Shown here: piece after piece, positions 6,295-6,309 of the stretch | Position numbering within the stretch: position 1 is the stretch's first letter | Layout: every line of letters begins with the position of its first letter | Assembly: GCA_947457525.1 (NCBI GenBank) | Contig: CANGXE010000099.1 | Span: 1-6,309 of the forward strand | Length of the DNA stretch: 6,309 nt | Direction of reading: 5' to 3' | From: Bacteroidota bacterium | GTDB taxonomy: Bacteria; Bacteroidota; Bacteroidia; Chitinophagales; LD1 | The notes under the pieces: model-generated | What the model was told of the DNA's origin: nothing | Seen by the model: only the letters and a program-made list of their open reading frames with translations | Databases searched by the model: none | Made by a program: the position numbers and the translations under genes

Positions 6295-6309
6295 ATGAGA
6301 AATCTTTTA
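6295..6309 (+). CDS. Probable start of next gene, cut by window edge
   Basis: ATG at 6295 opens Met-Arg-Asn-Leu-Leu before the window ends. The leader is A-rich with no Shine-Dalgarno sequence (AAACCAACAGCAACA), typical of Bacteroidota starts, and the first residues (a basic residue then Leu-Leu) would suit a signal peptide. Only five codons are visible, so the product is unknown and even the assignment as a gene is tentative. Confidence 0.45.

Noticed and set aside
1..6309. A new defence, mobile or biosynthetic system
   Set aside because: All substantial coding space is taken by recognised housekeeping genes or small envelope proteins; I see no transposase, integrase, nuclease, repeat array or toxin-antitoxin pair.

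Overview
The window is a compact, all-plus-strand stretch of chromosome that looks like Bacteroidota. The signs are low GC, near absence of Shine-Dalgarno sequences, TAnnTTTG-type -7 boxes upstream of pyrG and yidC, the pyrG-yidC gene order, and a long YidC with a K/E/A-rich linker and a lysine in place of the groove arginine. I cannot assign it below phylum level.

Layout. Positions 2-682 hold the 3' part of a gene for a probable outer-membrane beta-barrel protein, cut by the left edge. After 22 bp comes waaA (kdtA, Kdo transferase, 705-1940). A 116-bp intergenic region follows, containing three consecutive inverted repeats and a -7-like box. Then come pyrG (CTP synthase, 2057-3691), a 131-bp gap with another -7-like box, yidC (membrane insertase, 3823-5715), and after 22 bp a small predicted lipoprotein with a DUF6438-like CFGKCP motif (5738-6211). 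The last 98 bp hold an AT-rich palindrome and what looks like the first five codons of another gene (ATG at 6295).

Functionally the genes point to envelope building. PyrG makes CTP, which is needed for nucleic acids, for CDP-diacylglycerol and for the CMP-Kdo that WaaA consumes. WaaA attaches Kdo to the lipid A precursor. YidC inserts inner-membrane proteins. The first and last complete or partial products are probably exported. This shared theme is inference. The likely transcription units are (barrel gene-waaA), (pyrG) and (yidC-lipoprotein), judged from spacing and promoter-like boxes.

I found no mobile element, CRISPR array, tRNA, rRNA or defence or toxin system. Most of the window is ordinary housekeeping sequence. 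The best candidates for a second look are the structured waaA-pyrG intergenic region and the uncharacterised proteins at either end.
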